Source of the DNA: JANMDU01 sp031375105
GTDB lineage: Bacteria > Pseudomonadota > Gammaproteobacteria > Burkholderiales > Burkholderiaceae_C
Assembly: GCA_031375105.1 (NCBI GenBank)
Contig: JANMHJ010000031.1
Span: 53,368-117,367 of the forward strand
Reading direction: 5' to 3'
DNA: 64,000 nucleotides
Part shown: piece by piece, positions 52,278 through 60,429 of the stretch
How positions within the stretch are numbered: position 1 is the stretch's first letter
Layout: every line of letters starts with the position of its first letter
Program-made: the position numbers and the translations under genes
Notes under the pieces: model-generated
The model's database searches: none
Told to the model about the DNA's origin: nothing
The model's input: the letters and a program-made list of their open reading frames with translations, nothing else

Positions 52278-53264
52278 TTCCGTATCGACTTCCGATTGCG
52301 ATTGCGCGTCATAGCGCGCACCGCTTACGTTATGGCGGTTGATCATTTGGTTGAGCTGCTCGATTTGCGTGGCGCTCAAAGTGATGTCCTTCGCGGCAAA
52401 GTTATCAAGCACATGCTGTGGATTCGTGGTGCCGGGAATGGAGACGATGTGATCGCCTTGCGCGAGCACCCAGGCGAGAGCGAGCTGCGCCACGGTCAGC
52501 CCCAAGTCTTTGGCCATGGCTTCCACGGGCGGCAGCAGCGCCAGATTTTTTTGTAAATTCTCGCCCTGAAAACGGCTCATCGTGCGGCGAATATCTTTCG
52601 CATCCAGCGTGTTTACATCCGTCAAACCGCCGAAAAACTTACGAGCTACCGAGCTGAAAGCCACAAAGCCCACACCCAGCTCTTTGCAATCTTGCAGCAC
52701 TGCAATTTCAGGATCGCGTGTCCACAGGCTGTATTCGCTTTGTAGGGCGGCAATCGGGTGTACGGCATGCGCCTTGCGCAACGTAGCCGCGCCCACCTCA
52801 GACAGGCCAATCGCACGAATATGCCCTTTGCGCACCATATCGCTCAAAGCGCCCACGCTGTCTTCAATCGGTACTTTTTTGTCCCAACGGTGCATGTAAT
52901 ACAAATCAATCACATCAGTTTGCAGGCGGCGCAGACTGTCCTCAACCTGGCGCTTGACCGTCTCAGGCCGTCCGTCGATCACGCGCGTAGGCTTGCCATC
53001 AACTGGAATGATCGCCATCGCGCATTTGCTGGCCAGCGTAAAGCGATGGCGATGCTTTTTCAGCACTTCGCCAAGACGTGTTTCATTCTTGCCACCACCA
53101 TACAGCGTGGCTGTATCCAAAAAATCATAGCCCGCATCGAGTGCACCAAGCAACACCCGCTCGCCCTGCTCTGCGGAAACGGATGGCCCGTAGGCGTGAT
53201 CTAAGTTCATGCAACCCAAGCCAATGGGCTGCACTGCAAATATACCAAGTTGACGTTTATTCAT
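52269..53264 (-). CDS. aldo/keto reductase
   Basis: 331 residues, TIM-barrel. Catalytic tetrad visible: D in FLDTATLYGGGKNE with the Tyr, Lys in LASKCAM and His in YYMHRWDKK; the NADPH site is IPGTTNPQHV. Reduces aldehydes or ketones; substrate unknown. The final residues VDTECY and stop derive from an interspersed element, so the native C-terminus may have been replaced. Stands between two element copies. Confidence 0.92.
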   Translation of the reverse strand: MNKRQLGIFAVQPIGLGCMNLDHAYGPSVSAEQGERVLLGALDAGYDFLDTATLYGGGKNETRLGEVLKKHRHRFTLASKCAMAIIPVDGKPTRVIDGRPETVKRQVEDSLRRLQTDVIDLYYMHRWDKKVPIEDSVGALSDMVRKGHIRAIGLSEVGAATLRKAHAVHPIAALQSEYSLWTRDPEIAVLQDCKELGVGFVAFSSVARKFFGGLTDVNTLDAKDIRRTMSRFQGENLQKNLALLPPVEAMAKDLGLTVAQLALAWVLAQGDHIVSIPGTTNPQHVLDNFAAKDITLSATQIEQLNQMINRHNVSGARYDAQSQSEVDTECY

Positions 53265-53275
53265 ATCGAAATTAT

Positions 53276-53333
53276 AAGCAAATATGGCATTTAGCCGTTA
53301 TAGAATATGCGCTGAGTGCTATTTAATTAATAG
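53276..53333 (-). repeat. interspersed palindromic element, copy 12
   Basis: Reverse orientation: AAGCAAATATGGCATTTAGC, TATAGAATATGCGCTGAGTG and CTATTTAATTAATAG. Fills the spacer between the aldo/keto reductase and the ligC-type gene. Confidence 0.8.
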
Positions 53334-53351
53334 TGATTGCGATGATCGCAT

Positions 53352-54299
53352 TCAAGCAAATTGTTGCTCCAACTTGTGCAAGATTTGATAACAAGGCAAC
53401 ACCTGCGCCACCGAGCCATTCGGCTCACGGCCTTCTCGAATGGCGGCGATGAATTCGCGGTCTTGCAGCTCGATGCCGTTCATGCTCACTGCCACTTTGC
53501 TCACGTCGATTTTTTCTTCTTTGCCGCTGTACAAATCGTCATAGCGAGCAAGATAGGTGGCGTTGTCGCCGATGTAACGGAAGAAGGTGCCTAGCGGGCC
53601 GTCATTGTTGAAGCTTAAGGAAAGTGTGCAAATTGCACCATTGGCGGCTTGGAGTTGGATGCTCATGTCCATCGCGATGCCTAAAGTGGGATGGATCGGG
53701 CCTTGAATCGCGTTGGCTTTCACGATCAGGCTTCCCGCTTGGTAGGCAAAGAGATCCACCGTATGCGCTGCATGGTGCCAAAGCAGATGATCTGTCCAAC
53801 TACGGGCTTGGCCTAGGGCATTCATATTGGTGCGGCGGAAGAAATAGGTTTGCACATCCATCTGCTGAATATTGAACTGCCCCGCTTTGATTTTTTGATT
53901 GACGTATTGATGCGAAGGATTGAAGCGACGTGTATGGCCGCACATAGCCACTTTGCCAGAAGCCTTGGCGGCATCGACCACGTCTTGGCCATCCTTGTAA
54001 ACATCGCACAGCGGAATTTCCACTTGCACATGCTTGCCCGCAGCAAGACAAGCGAGTGTTTGCGAGGCATGCATCTGCGTGGGCGTACACAATATCACGG
54101 CATCGACTTCCTTGATTTTCAAAGTGTCAGCCAGATCATTCGTCACGTGCTGGATGCCGTATTTGCTAGCCACCTCTTGAGTCTTGGCCAGATCGCGGCC
54201 AATCACGGAGACGACTTTCACATCGTCAATGAGTTTGAGAGCGTCAAGATGCTTGATGCCAAAAGCGCCAGCGCCTGCGAGAGCGACATTGATCGTCAT
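53352..54299 (-). CDS. ligC: 4-carboxy-2-hydroxymuconate-6-semialdehyde dehydrogenase (LigC/PmdC)
   Basis: 315 residues from ATG 54299; an upstream frame extension is encoded by an intergenic repeat and is rejected. Gfo/Idh/MocA fold: INVALAGAGAFGIKHLDAL binds NADP and CGHTRRFNPSH is typical of PmdC. It oxidises the hemiacetal of CHMS to 2-pyrone-4,6-dicarboxylate, the second step of protocatechuate 4,5-cleavage. Last gene of the operon. Confidence 0.92.
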   Translation of the reverse strand: MTINVALAGAGAFGIKHLDALKLIDDVKVVSVIGRDLAKTQEVASKYGIQHVTNDLADTLKIKEVDAVILCTPTQMHASQTLACLAAGKHVQVEIPLCDVYKDGQDVVDAAKASGKVAMCGHTRRFNPSHQYVNQKIKAGQFNIQQMDVQTYFFRRTNMNALGQARSWTDHLLWHHAAHTVDLFAYQAGSLIVKANAIQGPIHPTLGIAMDMSIQLQAANGAICTLSLSFNNDGPLGTFFRYIGDNATYLARYDDLYSGKEEKIDVSKVAVSMNGIELQDREFIAAIREGREPNGSVAQVLPCYQILHKLEQQFA

Positions 54300-54316
54300 G
54301 ATTTTTTCCTTGTATT

Positions 54317-54390
54317 CCGTTCGGGCTGAGCCTGTCGAAGCCCTGCCCGAGTGTTGGTACGAGCCCCTCGACAAGCTCAGGGCGAACCGG
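54317..54390. repeat. inverted repeat of the TTCGACAAGCTCAG type
   Basis: Left arm GGGCTGAGCCTGTCGAAGCC and right arm CTCGACAAGCTCAGGGCGAA are inverted. This is a well-known dispersed palindrome of proteobacteria. It sits between the ligB and ligC genes and could form an mRNA stem affecting ligC expression. Confidence 0.82.
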
Positions 54391-54392
54391 TG

Positions 54393-55259
54393 TTATTGGT
54401 TTTCCAGTATCAAGTGGCCAACGGCCGTGTTGCTCGCAGGCACATGATAGAAGCGGTGTTTCACAATGGGCGCTTTGCCGCCCGCCACATCCGCCATCGC
54501 ACCGCGTGCGATCAGCCACATCACAAGCTCAATGCCTTCGCTGCCTGCCTCAACAACGTAGTCGATGTGAGATTTTTTGGCCAGTTGCGCGGGATTGGCG
54601 ATCAGCTCGTCCATGAAGGCGGCATCAAACGCTTTGTTGATCAAGCCAGCGCGCGGCCCTTGGAGCTGATGGCTCATGCCGCCCGTGCCCCAGATCTGCA
54701 CGTTCAAATCTTCATCAAAACTCTCAATGGCTTTGCGGATGGCTTGGCCAATTTTGAAGCAGCGCTCGCCTGAGGGAATCGGGTAATGCACCACGTTCAC
54801 AGCGAAAGGAATCACCTTGCAAGGCCAAGCATCTTTGACCGGATCTTTCTCGCCAAACATCAGCGAGAGCGGCACAGACAGGCCATGATCCACCGGCATT
54901 TCATTCACAATCGTGAGATCAAAATCATCTTGAATCACGCTGTGCGCAATGTGCGATGCCAGCTCCGGATGCCCTTGCACGGATGGCACAGGACGCGGGC
55001 CCCAGCCTTCGTCTGCAATTGGGTAATGTGCGCCCGTACCAATTGCAAACGTTGGGATCATCTCCAAGCTGAAAGCAGTAGCGTGATCGTTGTAAACCAA
55101 GAAAACAACATCGGGTTTGTCGGCCTTGATCCACTCTTTGGAAAAATCATAGCCTTTGAAGAGCGGCTGCCAATAGGCCTCGCCAGTTTTTTTCAAATCC
55201 ATCGCAGCGCCGATGGCGGGCACGTGGGAGGTATAAACGGATGCGGTGATTTGTGCCAT
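54393..55259 (-). CDS. ligB: protocatechuate 4,5-dioxygenase beta subunit (LigB)
   Basis: 288 residues, class III extradiol dioxygenase. Iron ligands: His12 in TSHVPAIG, His near residue 61 in VYNDHATAF and a Glu in the C-terminal third; IVNEMPVDHGLSVP is conserved. With LigA it opens protocatechuate between C4 and C5. Direct neighbour of the alpha-subunit gene (20 bp). Confidence 0.96.
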   Translation of the reverse strand: MAQITASVYTSHVPAIGAAMDLKKTGEAYWQPLFKGYDFSKEWIKADKPDVVFLVYNDHATAFSLEMIPTFAIGTGAHYPIADEGWGPRPVPSVQGHPELASHIAHSVIQDDFDLTIVNEMPVDHGLSVPLSLMFGEKDPVKDAWPCKVIPFAVNVVHYPIPSGERCFKIGQAIRKAIESFDEDLNVQIWGTGGMSHQLQGPRAGLINKAFDAAFMDELIANPAQLAKKSHIDYVVEAGSEGIELVMWLIARGAMADVAGGKAPIVKHRFYHVPASNTAVGHLILENQ

Positions 55260-55279
55260 GCTGTTTTACTCTGATGTTC

Positions 55280-55750
55280 TCACGCTGATCTATGACGAGC
55301 ATGACCTTCTGGCCAATAGCTCCCTTTGCCGCTTCCCTGCGGCTGATGCTCGGGCTGCGCATCGCCGCCCTCGCCTAGCTTGCGATTGCCAAGGGCACTG
55401 CGGCCACCATTCATCATCATGGCTTTGTATTCGTCCTCAAGCATGCCCGTCATTGAGCCGGCCATTTGCTGAAAATTGCGCTCATCGGTAAAGCCGAGTT
55501 TGGCCATGAAATAAATGTTGCCGCCCAGCGAAATCATGCGGTTGAAATCTCGTGCGAGCACAGCCTGCTTTTGCTCTTCTGTCATCGCATAGCGATCCAT
55601 ATAAGCGCGCTCATCGGCTTTGAATTGCTCGCGGTTGGCCGCCTGCATGAGCGACATGCAAAATTGATTCATCCAATAGCCTTTGCGGGCTTGATCGGCA
55701 TCAAAAATTGTTGTGCCAGGGATGTCGAGATAGGGTTTGTTCAGGCTCAT
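55280..55750 (-). CDS. ligA: protocatechuate 4,5-dioxygenase alpha subunit (LigA)
   Basis: 156 residues: IPGTTIFDADQARKGYWMNQ, then helices with LGGNIYFMAKLGFTD and AGSMTGMLEDEYKAMM form the LigA cap over the beta-subunit active site. The C-terminal 40 residues are Gly/Gln/His-rich and longer than in some relatives. Overlaps the upstream hydrolase gene by 4 bp. Confidence 0.95.
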   Translation of the reverse strand: MSLNKPYLDIPGTTIFDADQARKGYWMNQFCMSLMQAANREQFKADERAYMDRYAMTEEQKQAVLARDFNRMISLGGNIYFMAKLGFTDERNFQQMAGSMTGMLEDEYKAMMMNGGRSALGNRKLGEGGDAQPEHQPQGSGKGSYWPEGHARHRSA

Positions 55751-56682
55751 ACTTGCTCCTCAGGCCAATACAGGCGCATCGGATTGTCCACCAAGAGCTT
55801 CTTTTGCAACTCTGCTGTGCGGGCGATATGCGCAATGAAATCAACCAATAGGCCATCATCAGGCATATGGTCTTTCAGATTCGGGTGTGGCCAATCGGTG
55901 CCCCAGAGCACGCGGTCTGGGAAGGTTTCGACCACTGTGCGCGCGAAAGGGGCCACGTCTTGGTAAGCATTCTGCTCACCATTCAATGCCTTGGGGCCCT
56001 TGAGACTCAGGCGTTCGGGGCAACTTACCTTGCTCCACACGTTTTGATGTTCACGCATGAATTTCATGAAGAGGGCGAACTCTGCGCCATCGATGGGCTT
56101 GCTCACATCCGGCCTGCCCATGTGGTCAACCACCACGGTGGTGGGCAGAGCTGTAAAGAAATCCCACAGCTGAGGCAAATCCACCGCTTCAAAATAAATC
56201 ACCACATGCCAATTCAAAGCTTTGATGCGATGCGCGATTTCTAGCAGTTCGTCTTTCGGCGTGAAATCCACGAGACGCTTGACGAAATTGAAGCGCACAC
56301 CGCGCACGCCAGCGGCATGCAGGTCTTGCAGCTCTTGGTCTGTGATGCTGCGCTTGACAGTGGCCACGCCGCGCGCTTTGCCGCCCGAGGCGCGGCAGGC
56401 ATCAGCCATCGCACGATTGTCTGCGCCATGGCAGGTGGCCTGCACGATCACATTTCGACTGAATCCCAATTGATCGCGCAGGGCAAAGAGTTGCTGTTTG
56501 CTTGCATCGCAAGGCGTGTATTTGCGCTCAGGCGCATACGGAAACTCAACACCGGGACCAAACACATGGCAATGTGCATCCACAGCGCCTGCGGGGAGCT
56601 GAAAGCGCGGCTTAGCAGGGCCTTCATACCAATCGAGCCAACCTGGGGTTTTGGTGAAATCACCAGAAGTTGGTTTAGTCAT
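55747..56682 (-). CDS. ligI: 2-pyrone-4,6-dicarboxylate hydrolase (LigI)
   Basis: 311 residues, amidohydrolase superfamily. VDAHCHVFGPG, VVDHMGRPDVS and LWGTDWPHPN are LigI signatures. Hydrolyses PDC to 4-oxalomesaconate. Belongs to the metal-independent branch of the superfamily by family knowledge. Starts 37 bp after the aldolase gene. Confidence 0.95.
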   Translation of the reverse strand: MTKPTSGDFTKTPGWLDWYEGPAKPRFQLPAGAVDAHCHVFGPGVEFPYAPERKYTPCDASKQQLFALRDQLGFSRNVIVQATCHGADNRAMADACRASGGKARGVATVKRSITDQELQDLHAAGVRGVRFNFVKRLVDFTPKDELLEIAHRIKALNWHVVIYFEAVDLPQLWDFFTALPTTVVVDHMGRPDVSKPIDGAEFALFMKFMREHQNVWSKVSCPERLSLKGPKALNGEQNAYQDVAPFARTVVETFPDRVLWGTDWPHPNLKDHMPDDGLLVDFIAHIARTAELQKKLLVDNPMRLYWPEEQV

Positions 56683-56719
56683 ATGTTAAAAATCCAATTC
56701 AATCTCTTTGTATGGAGTC

Positions 56720-57403
56720 TTAGTCAATGTACTTCAGTCCAGCTTTCGCAAGCGGTTCACGCATGTTGTACATATCAAGACCAAGGATTCCGCCAGCTAA
56801 TCTATTGCGCTTATCAAGCTCGAGCGCTTCACGCGCTAGCGCGGCTTCTAAGGTTTTTTGCACCATCGCCTTGGGCACAACGACAACGCCATCGTCATCC
56901 GCCACCACTGCATCACCCGGCTGCACGCTCATGCCTGCACACACGATGGGGATATTGACCGAGCCGAGCGTGGCTTTGATCGTGCCTTTGCTGGAGATGG
57001 CTTTGCTCCAGACGGGGAAGTTCATTTCTTTGAGCGTTTTTACATCGCGCACACCTGCGTCGATGATGAGGCCGCGAGCGCCGCGTGCTTGAAAGCTGGT
57101 GGCAAGCAAATCGCCGAAATAGCCGTCAGTGCAATCAGCGGTGATGGCTGCAACGACGATGTCGCCTTCTCTGATTTGCTCAGCAACAACGTGCATCATC
57201 CAGTTGTCGCCGGGATGCAGGAGCACGGTCACTGCCGTGCCGCTGGTTTGCACACCGCTGTAAATCGGTCGCATGTAGGGCTTCATGAGGCCCACGCGCC
57301 CCATGGCTTCATGCACTGTCGCGCTGCCCAGTGCAGCCAATGCGTCGGTTGCAGCGCGATCTGCGCGGGTGATGTTGCGGTACACAACGCCGAGTTCAAA
57401 CAT
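56720..57403 (-). CDS. ligK: 4-carboxy-4-hydroxy-2-oxoadipate aldolase / oxaloacetate decarboxylase (LigK)
   Basis: 227 residues of the RraA-like fold: LGSATVHEAMGRVG, GLIIDAGVRDVKTL (Arg and Asp for pyruvate and metal) and GDAVVADDDGVVVVPKAMV. Splits CHA into pyruvate and oxaloacetate, the final step. Separated by 2 bp from the hydratase gene. Confidence 0.95.
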   Translation of the reverse strand: MFELGVVYRNITRADRAATDALAALGSATVHEAMGRVGLMKPYMRPIYSGVQTSGTAVTVLLHPGDNWMMHVVAEQIREGDIVVAAITADCTDGYFGDLLATSFQARGARGLIIDAGVRDVKTLKEMNFPVWSKAISSKGTIKATLGSVNIPIVCAGMSVQPGDAVVADDDGVVVVPKAMVQKTLEAALAREALELDKRNRLAGGILGLDMYNMREPLAKAGLKYID

Positions 57404-57405
57404 GG

Positions 57406-58440
57406 TTACTTTCCCTTGAGTTTGAGACGCGCATCCAAGCGCGAGAACACACGCCGCGTGTTGCCTTCAAAAATCGCTGCTTTGTCTTCTGCTGAGAGCT
57501 GCGTAGAGTTGTCGATATAACGCTTGGTGTCGTCATAATAATGCCCCGTTTGCGGATCAATGCCGCGCACGGCGCCGATCATCTCGCTGGCAAAGAGCAC
57601 GTTTTTCACGGGGATCACTTTGTTCAGCAAGTCAATGCCGGGCTGGTGATAGACGCAGGTGTCGAAGAAAATGTTGTTCAGCAAATGCTCCTCCAGCAGC
57701 GGCTTTTTCATTTCTTGCGCAAGGCCTCTGAAGCGCCCCCAGTGATAGGGCACTGCGCCGCCGCCATGGGGGATGAGGAATTTGAGTGTGGGGAAATCTT
57801 TGAAAAGATCGCCGCTTAAGCATTGCATGAAGGCGGTGGTGTCTGCATTCAAGTAATGCGCACCCGTGGTGTGAAAGCAGGCGTTGCAGCTGGTGCTCAC
57901 GTGAATCATGGCAGGCAGATCGTGTTCGACCATTTTCTCAAAAATCGGATACCAATGCTTGTCGGTCAAAGGCGGCGATGTCCAATGCCCCCCACTTGGA
58001 TCAGGATTCAGATTGATGCCAACTGCGCCATATTCCTTCACGCATTTTTCTAATTCCACAATGCAGGTCTTCGGATCAATACCGGGTGACTGCGGCAGCA
58101 TGGCCACGGGCACGAAGTGATCAGGAAACAGCTCGCTCACACGAAAACACAGCTCGTTGCAAATCGCTGCCCAAGTGCTGGACACATTGAAATCGCCAAT
58201 GTGATGCGCCATGAAGCTGGCGCGGGGCGAGAAAAGCGTCAGGTCATTGCCGCGCTCTTTCATGAGCTTGAGCTGGTTGGCAAGAATCGTCTCGGTAATA
58301 TCCTCATCGGAAATCTTCAAATCAGCCACTTTCGGCATGACGGATGCGTCTTTGATCCCCGCAATTTGCGCGTTACGCCAAGTCTCCAGCGCTTTGGGGG
58401 CGGTGGTGTAGTGGCCGTGGCAGTCGATGATGAGGCTCAT
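57406..58440 (-). CDS. ligJ: 4-oxalomesaconate hydratase (LigJ)
   Basis: 344 residues, amidohydrolase fold: IDCHGHYTT (His ligands), MIHVSTSCNACFHTTGAHY and IPHGGGAVPYHWGRF. Adds water to 4-oxalomesaconate to give CHA. First enzyme gene of the lig block; a short palindrome separates it from the ModA-like gene. Confidence 0.95.
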   Translation of the reverse strand: MSLIIDCHGHYTTAPKALETWRNAQIAGIKDASVMPKVADLKISDEDITETILANQLKLMKERGNDLTLFSPRASFMAHHIGDFNVSSTWAAICNELCFRVSELFPDHFVPVAMLPQSPGIDPKTCIVELEKCVKEYGAVGINLNPDPSGGHWTSPPLTDKHWYPIFEKMVEHDLPAMIHVSTSCNACFHTTGAHYLNADTTAFMQCLSGDLFKDFPTLKFLIPHGGGAVPYHWGRFRGLAQEMKKPLLEEHLLNNIFFDTCVYHQPGIDLLNKVIPVKNVLFASEMIGAVRGIDPQTGHYYDDTKRYIDNSTQLSAEDKAAIFEGNTRRVFSRLDARLKLKGK

Positions 58441-58464
58441 GGTTTTTTCGATGTTGAGAAACGA

Positions 58465-58493
58465 AATTAATTGGGTTCTGACCCCAATTAATC
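58465..58493. repeat. palindrome of the GGGTTCTGACCCC type
   Basis: AATTAATTGGG and CCCAATTAAT arms around TTCTGAC. The sequence type recurs in many proteobacteria and may be a REP-like mobile hairpin. In the pmd operon it may act as an RNA processing or attenuation site between the receptor and enzyme genes. Confidence 0.65.
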
Positions 58494-58494
58494 T

Positions 58495-59193
58495 TCAGGC
58501 GAGGATCATGCCTTGGGATTGTTTGATGGGGATGGCTTGGGCTGAATTGGCGAAGGTGAGGAATTGTTGGATGAAGGTTTTAGATTCGAGAGATGCGTTG
58601 ATGGGAATGCCGGCGCTGAAGGTGGTGATGTAGGCGACTTCATCGGGCAAATTGCCGAGCACGTCGATGCCTTCAATGTGGATCAATTCTGAGCGCTGCT
58701 GGAAGCCTAAAGCCACCTCACCTTTTGCCACCAAGCTGCCCACGGGCACGCCGGGCGGTGCTTGAATCGTTTTGGCTTTGAGTTGATCGGCAATGCCCAT
58801 GTTTTCAAAAAGCTGGGCAAGATACACACCACTTGGGCCCGTGGAATAACTGATGCTGCTGGCCGCCAATAATGAAGCTTTTAGGCTACTTGCCGTTAAT
58901 ATATCTGGGCGAGGTGCTCTACTTTTAATAGCAACAGCGGTCGGAGATTTCACCAAATCGACGCGACTTCCTGCCAGCAAATGCCCTGATGCGATGAGCT
59001 TGTCAATCGCATCGCTGCCCAAAACAACCACATCAAACGCTTCCCCCTTTTGAACCCGCTTGGCAGCATCCACGCCGCCCACAGATTCCATCTGCAAGCT
59101 CCAGCCCGACTGCTGCGCAAATGCGCCAATGAGCTGCACCAGAACCTGGCGCGTGGCCATCGAAGAAATACCTTTGAGTGTGCCCAGGGTCAT
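58495..59193 (-). CDS. ModA-like substrate-binding-fold protein without signal peptide
   Basis: 232 residues of the periplasmic-binding-protein II fold, as in ModA: FDVVVLGSDAIDKLIASG, VYLAQLFENMGI and VPVGSLVAKGEVALGFQQRS. There is no N-terminal signal; it begins MTLGTLKGISSMATRQVLVQ, so a cytoplasmic location is expected. No ModB/ModC partners occur. In this operon it could bind a pathway acid as sensor or carrier, but function is unknown. Residues about 87-107 are encoded by an interspersed element in sense orientation. Confidence 0.8.
   Translation of the reverse strand: MTLGTLKGISSMATRQVLVQLIGAFAQQSGWSLQMESVGGVDAAKRVQKGEAFDVVVLGSDAIDKLIASGHLLAGSRVDLVKSPTAVAIKSRAPRPDILTASSLKASLLAASSISYSTGPSGVYLAQLFENMGIADQLKAKTIQAPPGVPVGSLVAKGEVALGFQQRSELIHIEGIDVLGNLPDEVAYITTFSAGIPINASLESKTFIQQFLTFANSAQAIPIKQSQGMILA
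58874..58934 (-). repeat. interspersed palindromic element, copy 13 (inside ModA-like gene)
   Basis: On the minus strand: TTGCTATTAAAAGTAGAGCA, CCCAGATATATTAACGGC, AGCCTAAAAGCTTC. In frame, sense to the gene. Confidence 0.68.
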
Positions 59194-59197
59194 ACGA

Positions 59198-60244
59198 TCA
59201 CTTGTTGTATTTGTCGATCAAGCTGCGTGCTTCGGCAATGAGTTTGCCGCCATCGATGCCCTTGCCTTGCATTTCTTTGATCCAATCGGTTTCTACCGTG
59301 GAGGCGGTGCGTTTCCAGCGCTGCGTCTCGGCGATATCCAGCGAGATGATGCGGTTGCCAGCTTTGCGGGCGATATCTAGGCCAATCACATCGCCTTCAT
59401 CCATCGCTTTGCCAAACATCGCAGCGGCCACCATGCCAGAGTTGTCGTCGATCACTTTTTTCAAGTCTGCGGGCAGCTTCTCGTACGCGGCTTTGTTCAT
59501 CGAAACGGCGAAAGTTTGCGTGTAAAGCCCTTGCTTGCCAGCGAAAGTGGTGTGGTTTTTCACCAGCTCAGTGACTTTCAGCGAGGGCGTGACTTCCCAA
59601 GGAATCGTGGTGCCATTGATTGTGCCTTTGGACAAAGCATCAGTCACAGCCGGCACAGGCATGCCCACCGGCGTAGCGCCTAATTTTGTGAGCATGTTGG
59701 AAATCACGCGCGAGCCGCCCCGAATCTTCATGCCGCGCAGGTCTTCCATATTGGTCACGGGATCTTTGGTGTGAAACAGGCCCGCGCCGTGCGTGTGCAC
59801 GCAGATCAGTTTCACATCTTTGAATTCTTCCATTGCATTCTTTTCGACATACTCTTGGAAAGCACGTGAGCTGGTCTCTGCGCCCGAGGTCATGAAAGGC
59901 AGCTCAAACACTTCGCAGCGGTTAAAGCGGCCCGCGGTGTAGCCCAGCACCGTCCAGGTGATGTCGGCCACGCCATCGCGGGCTTGGTCAAAAAGTTGGG
60001 TGGGCGTGCCGCCCAAGGCCATGGCGTTGAACTGCTGAATCTTCAAGCGGCCACCGGATTCTCTGTCCACCTTTGCAATCCAAGGCGCAATCGCGCGGGC
60101 AGGAATCGTGGCCTGTGCAGGCAGCATTTGGTGAAAGCGCAGCGGGCCTTGCTGGGCCAAGCTCAAGCCGGTAGCGCCCAAGCCGGCGGCGGCAGCACCA
60201 GCTTGCAGGAAGCTGCGTTTGCTGATTTTTGAAGTGGGATTCAT
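59198..60244 (-). CDS. TRAP-type C4-dicarboxylate receptor (DctP family)
   Basis: 348 residues. Tat-like signal: KRSFLQAGAAAAGLGATGLS at residues 8-28, preceded by SK. Then the DctP domain with RFHQMLPAQATIPARAI, DLRGMKIRGGSRVISNM and TIPWEVTPSLKVTEL. Binds an organic acid in the periplasm; the operon suggests protocatechuate or a related aromatic acid. The DctQ/DctM permease genes are absent nearby. First gene of the pmd operon, 4 bp before the ModA-like gene. Confidence 0.92.
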   Translation of the reverse strand: MNPTSKISKRSFLQAGAAAAGLGATGLSLAQQGPLRFHQMLPAQATIPARAIAPWIAKVDRESGGRLKIQQFNAMALGGTPTQLFDQARDGVADITWTVLGYTAGRFNRCEVFELPFMTSGAETSSRAFQEYVEKNAMEEFKDVKLICVHTHGAGLFHTKDPVTNMEDLRGMKIRGGSRVISNMLTKLGATPVGMPVPAVTDALSKGTINGTTIPWEVTPSLKVTELVKNHTTFAGKQGLYTQTFAVSMNKAAYEKLPADLKKVIDDNSGMVAAAMFGKAMDEGDVIGLDIARKAGNRIISLDIAETQRWKRTASTVETDWIKEMQGKGIDGGKLIAEARSLIDKYNK

Positions 60245-60429
60245 GGTGTTGTCTCCAAGGGTAGAAATGTCAAAGTCAATGGCGAAAATTTTTGTGTTTT
60301 TATGATGCGCGTATTTTTTCAGTATTGCAGCTGCACGCCAAGGCGCATTGCTCGCTAGCAGTTATTGAATACCTCAATATCAGTAGTTGCCCCATGCCAA
60401 AACTGCACATTCGCTGGCATTCTAGCGGC
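60245..60429. promoter_or_regulatory. divergent pmd operon / lysR promoter region
   Basis: 185 bp between the DctP start and the LysR start. It holds ATTGAATACCTCAAT (60364-60378), an inverted repeat fitting the T-N11-A box of LysR regulators, about 50 bp before lysR and 120 bp before dctP. Confidence 0.5.

Noticed and set aside
54300..54374. N-terminal extension of the ligC-type gene (peptide with GRASTGSARTE).
   Set aside because: It is the translation of the intergenic dispersed repeat; homologous sequence starts at ATG 54299.
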